A stretch of 36,124 bases of DNA from an uncultured Prevotella sp. (GTDB lineage Bacteria; Bacteroidota; Bacteroidia; Bacteroidales; Bacteroidaceae): assembly GCA_900553595.1 (NCBI GenBank), contig USEC01000018.1:1-36124 (forward strand), read 5' to 3'. A program made the translations under genes and the position numbers. This document shows, in pieces, positions 33,118-36,124 of this stretch (its first letter is position 1; each line of letters starts with the position of its first letter). The notes under the pieces are model-generated. The model made no database searches, had not been told where the DNA came from, and saw only the letters and a program-made list of their open reading frames with translations.

Positions 33118-34542
33118 ATGGCAGGAGTAAAATACCAATATTCATTAGATGAAAATGGCGAACTTATAAACATTAATAGCTTAGCAAGTGAATCTCGTAG
33201 GCTACATACATATAGATGCATAGGTTGTGGTAATATTTTGCTTCCAAGGGCTATAGGCAGTGTTAAACGCCGCCCTCATTTTTACCACAAAGAGCAGATA
33301 GACTGTTCTGGTGAGACTTATTTGCATAAATTAGGAAAGAAACTTATAAAAGAACGTTTTTATGGTTCTGAACATTTTAATATATCTTACCCTGTAACTA
33401 TTGCTTGTGATAACTCTGCTTGTGCGTTTAGACATGAATGCTGTAAAGTAGGCAATCAGCAACATGAAGTTGATTTGAAAGAAAACTATGATATCTGTCA
33501 GGAAGAGGTCTCTATTAACGGCTTTGTCGCTGATCTGCTTTTATCAAGCAGCAAGAATCCCAATATTCCTCCAATACTGATAGAAATATGTGTATCTCAT
33601 GCTTGTGAAAAAGAAAAAAGAAATTCAGGATTAAGAATCATCGAAATAAAGATAAAAGACGAAAAGGATCTGGATAATATTTTTTCGAATGGGATGTTAA
33701 AGGAAATCGTGCCGTCTTGGAATGTGAAATTTTCTAATGTTGAATTTATCTCATTTAAGAGAAAATTCAAGAAGAAAATGACTGTGCCAATAACAAGGTA
33801 TATTTACGCCTCACAGGGTATTGCAGAAGGGTATTTAATGCAAATAAATTGTTCTGATGCAAATTATCGTATGAGGAAGAATTCTTTGCTTGAATTAAAT
33901 GTGTTTAGTAATTCTTGTTGTCGTCCTGAGTTGATAAGTGTTTTACACTGGCTATATAAGTATAAAGGTTTTCGTCGCTGCAACATTTGCAAATTCTATT
34001 ATGCGACAAATTTTGAGGAATCCCCTATTTGTAGGCTAAGTAAGAAATATGGTAAGCCCAAATACCCGAATCCGAATTTTGCAGAGCAATGTAGTAGTTT
34101 TGGCGTAGATAATAGTAGAATGTTATTAAACGACGAGTTTTATGTTTATGAAGTTCCTTCAATATACATGAATGAAAAGGATGAGTACAAGGTAATTATT
34201 GCAGGAAGTAGCGATTTTCATGATAAGAAAACTTTTAAGGAAAAAGTGGATTGCTATTTGTCTGAAAAAATAAAGACTCATAATGTTGTCATACTTGCAG
34301 GGACTTCTAGGTTTACAAGAGAACTGATATTGGAATATGCAGAAGAAAAGCACATTCAAGTAGAACAACATAATGCTAAATGGGGGAAATATAGGGAAAG
34401 CGGTGTAATGGGTCATTTGGATGAAATGATAAATGAGTCAGATGCTGTAATTGCTTTTTGGGATAGAAAAGGAACAATAACGGGTGAACTAATAAGTAAG
34501 GCACGATTAAAGGGTCTTCAATGTAAAATAATAGAATATTAA
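33118..34542 (+). CDS. CoiA-like zinc-finger/nuclease protein with C-terminal SLOG domain
   Basis: The 474-residue protein combines three parts. The N-terminus has a CxxCG knuckle (Cys34, Cys37) followed by HFYH at 54-57 and Cys63, as in CoiA-like proteins. Next comes a restriction-endonuclease-like region with FVADLLL (Asp139) and ILIEICVSHACEKEK (Glu156, His161), resembling the D...ExK/ExxxxH core. A middle cysteine set (Cys288, Cys291, Cys305, Cys325) could bind zinc. Residues about 357-474 look like a SLOG/DUF2493 Rossmann domain: KVIIAGSSDF, VVILAGTSRFTRE, and DEMINESDAVIAFWD. SLOG domains sense nucleotide signals in defence systems, so a nuclease triggered by a nucleotide ligand is a reasonable inference. 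The gene is AT-rich and sits in the island after tRNA-Lys. CoiA itself acts in natural transformation, which is the main alternative. Confidence 0.75.
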   Translation: MAGVKYQYSLDENGELININSLASESRRLHTYRCIGCGNILLPRAIGSVKRRPHFYHKEQIDCSGETYLHKLGKKLIKERFYGSEHFNISYPVTIACDNSACAFRHECCKVGNQQHEVDLKENYDICQEEVSINGFVADLLLSSSKNPNIPPILIEICVSHACEKEKRNSGLRIIEIKIKDEKDLDNIFSNGMLKEIVPSWNVKFSNVEFISFKRKFKKKMTVPITRYIYASQGIAEGYLMQINCSDANYRMRKNSLLELNVFSNSCCRPELISVLHWLYKYKGFRRCNICKFYYATNFEESPICRLSKKYGKPKYPNPNFAEQCSSFGVDNSRMLLNDEFYVYEVPSIYMNEKDEYKVIIAGSSDFHDKKTFKEKVDCYLSEKIKTHNVVILAGTSRFTRELILEYAEEKHIQVEQHNAKWGKYRESGVMGHLDEMINESDAVIAFWDRKGTITGELISKARLKGLQCKIIEY

Positions 34543-34839
34543 AAGGAAAAATACTCCTTCAAATGGGCTTCATCCGTGCTTTTGTGAAAGTCTTATCTAA
34601 TGTTCGTTATCTTCTACCTGCCGCAGGCGGATTCACTCCCATTTTCTTGCCTAAGCCAAGAACTTCTGCTAATCCAAGTTTTGACACTTCTCCTCATTAA
34701 AATAATTGTCATTTTAGGAAGAAACAAAGAAACTCCATGATTTGTTGAAGTTTACATGTCAGAAAATGTGTTGATAATTATATTTTGTGTAAATTTGCGT
34801 ACTGTAAATGTATCATCTTTAACTTAAATACTAAAGACA
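34543..34839. other. AT-rich intergenic region
   Basis: No gene is supported. On the minus strand a short frame at 34607-34695 without a start codon reads like a protein tail (GLGKKMGVNPPAAGRR), possibly a remnant or chance. A TAAATTTG -7-like box lies at 34790-34797 before the next gene, lacking a good -33. Confidence 0.5.
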
Positions 34840-35241
34840 ATGAATAACAAAACAAAATTTATCTTAACCTATGTGGCTGGCATAGTTACCGGTGTTGTAT
34901 TGACGTTTATGGTGGGATTTTTGGTAACAAAGTTACAAGCAAGGTCTTCGTCAGATGAAATAGTTATGTTTGATAAGCCTCGTGGTGTTGTGCCTGGCGA
35001 TATGTTTGAGGTTATGCAGGTTATGCCTGATGGTAGCGCATTAGCTACCGGTTGTAGTATTCTGAGTGATAATTATGGAACAATAGTTCTCTTCATAGGT
35101 GATGAAAGTACATCTTATTATGACAACCAAAAGATATATGTGCCTGACGGGAAAGTTTTAAAGCAAGTAGGAACATACAGCTATATGGCGCGTAATGAAA
35201 TGTACAAAACGGTGCCAATTGTGAAAATAATGGCAAAGTGA
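34840..35241 (+). CDS. Small membrane-anchored protein of unknown function
   Basis: The 133-residue protein starts with a hydrophobic helix (about residues 8-30, with GIVTGVVLTFMVGF) followed by a soluble domain of about 100 residues predicted as beta-rich (EVMQVMPDGSALATGC, TIVLFIGDE). It is probably anchored by its N-terminus with the rest outside the cytoplasm. The sequence is AT-rich like its upstream neighbour. A TAAATTTG box is about 40 bases upstream. No family was recognised. Confidence 0.65.
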   Translation: MNNKTKFILTYVAGIVTGVVLTFMVGFLVTKLQARSSSDEIVMFDKPRGVVPGDMFEVMQVMPDGSALATGCSILSDNYGTIVLFIGDESTSYYDNQKIYVPDGKVLKQVGTYSYMARNEMYKTVPIVKIMAK

Positions 35242-35332
35242 ATGGAATAGGGCATACTGTCAGATAAGGGAAAATCTTGTTTTGCAAAAGTTAAAAAGGG
35301 GATTATTGTGAAGGATTATGTTTTTTTCTGTG

Positions 35333-35340
35333 TACCTTTG
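35333..35340 (+). promoter_or_regulatory. -7 box upstream of the 82-residue gene
   Basis: TACCTTTG matches TAnnTTTG. The -33 region is weak (TTGT at 35306-35309). It implies a leader of about 100 nt before the start at 35444. Confidence 0.45.
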
Positions 35341-35443
35341 CAAATGAAACATCAAGAGCAGTTAAGTCTGCACCAACCGAGCCGACAGCTACGGTGGTCA
35401 AGTTACGATGTGGAAACTAAGTTTAATTTCAAAAAATGTCATT

Positions 35444-35692
35444 ATGAACAATTCTCTTTACGATGATTTTGCTGTACGTTTTGCAGCAAGTTCCCTAAAT
35501 TCTTTGGTTGAAAGTTTCAATCGTCAGGTTGGAAGCCGTGGCTTCACTTCAGCTCGTGCTGCCTTTGACAACGCACTTATGGATGAGCTGATAAGGCGAG
35601 GTATAGATGTGTCTGCTGTGTTTGACGGTACGGTCATTTCCTTTTCGCATAAAGTGTTGCTGGATAATAATGGATTGGTAGTTTGCGATTGA
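35444..35692 (+). CDS. Small conserved-looking protein of unknown function
   Basis: The frame opens at 35408, but the start at 35444 (MNNSLYDDFAVRF) gives a compact 82-residue protein. It is predominantly helical in its first 55 residues (SLNSLVESFNRQVGSRGF, FDNALMDELIRRGIDV) followed by a short beta-like tail. No signal peptide or membrane segment is present. A promoter box lies about 100 bases upstream and a terminator about 155 bases downstream. I did not recognise the family; the shape is compatible with a small regulatory or DNA-associated protein but nothing supports that directly. Confidence 0.6.
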   Translation: MNNSLYDDFAVRFAASSLNSLVESFNRQVGSRGFTSARAAFDNALMDELIRRGIDVSAVFDGTVISFSHKVLLDNNGLVVCD

Positions 35693-35803
35693 TGTGAATT
35701 CGGCGAAATTTGACTAAAAAAGTTTTTTCAAAAAAATCCATCATTCTACATTTTAGTGCTGGTTTTTCCGCCGTAATGCGTTGTGACTTAGTGTTATACG
35801 GTG

Positions 35804-35847
35804 GATGTAGATGCAATGTAGATGAGATGTAGATGCAATGTAGATGG
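35804..35847. repeat. 22-bp tandem repeat, two units
   Basis: Two adjacent 22-base units (35804-35825 and 35826-35847) starting GATGTAGATGCAATGTAG, identical except the last base. Sequence is unrelated to the CTTGTTT array despite the same period. Confidence 0.8.
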
Positions 35848-35888
35848 GGTGCGGATGGCATGAAGTGGATCAATCTGCACCCTTTTTT
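35847..35888 (+). terminator. Terminator after the 82-residue gene
   Basis: GGGTGCGGAT (35847-35856) pairs with ATCTGCACCC (35873-35882), one G-U pair, followed by T6. Confidence 0.75.
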
Positions 35889-35905
35889 ATGATTTTTGCT
35901 GGCAG

Positions 35906-35936
35906 ATAGGAGGTCGAGCGTCTCGCTCGACAACAC
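35906..35936 (-). repeat. Hairpin repeat, copy 4 (inverted)
   Basis: ATAGGAG, then GTCGAGCG, loop TCT, CGCTCGAC. It is the reverse complement orientation of copies 1, 3 and 5 and pairs with copy 5 as an inverted couple 75 bases apart. Confidence 0.75.
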
Positions 35937-36011
35937 TAAGCAAGCCGCCATTCATACGCTTGCCTCCATCACTTGCGCCGCAAAAAATATGAATTCAGGA
36001 TTGTTTGTGTG

Positions 36012-36043
36012 GTGTTGTCGAGCGGGGACGCTCGACCTCCTAT
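36012..36043 (+). repeat. Hairpin repeat, copy 5
   Basis: GTCGAGCG, loop GGGA (one base longer than the others), CGCTCGAC, then CTCCTAT. Confidence 0.75.
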
Positions 36044-36063
36044 TGGGAGTTGCGACTTGGCGC

Positions 36064-36100
36064 AAAAAAAAGTTACGATATTGTTGTACAATATCATAAC
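36064..36100 (-). terminator. Minus-strand terminator at the right edge
   Basis: On the minus strand GTTA-GATATTG and CAATATC-TAAC form a stem with a single unpaired pair, followed by a run of eight T. It implies a minus-strand gene ending just right of the window. Confidence 0.75.
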
Positions 36101-36124
36101 TCCGTTGTTTTTTGTTTGTAAGTC

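Noticed and set aside
34607..34695. Minus-strand peptide tail GLGKKMGVNPPAAGRR as a gene
   Set aside because: No start codon within the open stretch and stop codons immediately upstream; at most a remnant.

Overview
The window looks like a chromosome segment of a Prevotella-like member of the Bacteroidales. Seven promoters match the Bacteroidetes form TTTG-N19/20-TAnnTTTG. Shine-Dalgarno signals are mostly weak. The gene content also fits: a GH92 mannosidase, Oar-type and OMP_b-brl_3-type outer-membrane receptors, a PorT-like barrel protein, and base composition near 50% GC in the core. All family assignments come from reading motifs, not from database searches.

Left part (1-8500): a GH92 alpha-mannosidase on the plus strand converges on a YfhO-type polytopic membrane protein. 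Next comes a TonB-receptor-like outer-membrane barrel gene that is intact except for one in-frame TAG, then an intergenic stretch with a 22-bp repeat array. Middle-left (8500-14500): rpsO, typA/bipA, a higBA-type toxin-antitoxin pair framed by two look-alike terminators, a small outer-membrane barrel gene, and the mtnN-luxS operon of the activated methyl cycle. A probable small RNA of about 255 nt follows on the minus strand. Middle (14400-20900): an M16 zinc peptidase behind hflX, a 700-base intergenic region rich in repeats, then nagB closely coupled to a cytoplasmic CBM9-like protein.

Middle-right (21000-32500): a UvrD-type helicase with a DnaQ-like exonuclease inserted in it, an Oar-like TonB receptor, a double retropepsin-like aspartyl protease, an operon of rsmI and a coiled-coil lipoprotein, then tdk and an AI-2E/PerM-family membrane protein. 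Right end (32600-36124): tRNA-Lys(UUU) followed by an AT-rich island with compositionally foreign genes. The most notable one fuses a CoiA-like zinc-finger/nuclease region to a C-terminal SLOG (DUF2493-like) nucleotide-sensing domain, a plausible uncharacterised defence protein. Two small unknown proteins follow.

Four repeat families mark the intergenic DNA. They are a 22-bp array at three loci, a GTCGAGCG-type hairpin at five loci with compensatory stem changes, a 66-bp direct repeat carrying the -7 promoter box upstream of nagB, and a different 22-bp tandem repeat near the right edge.
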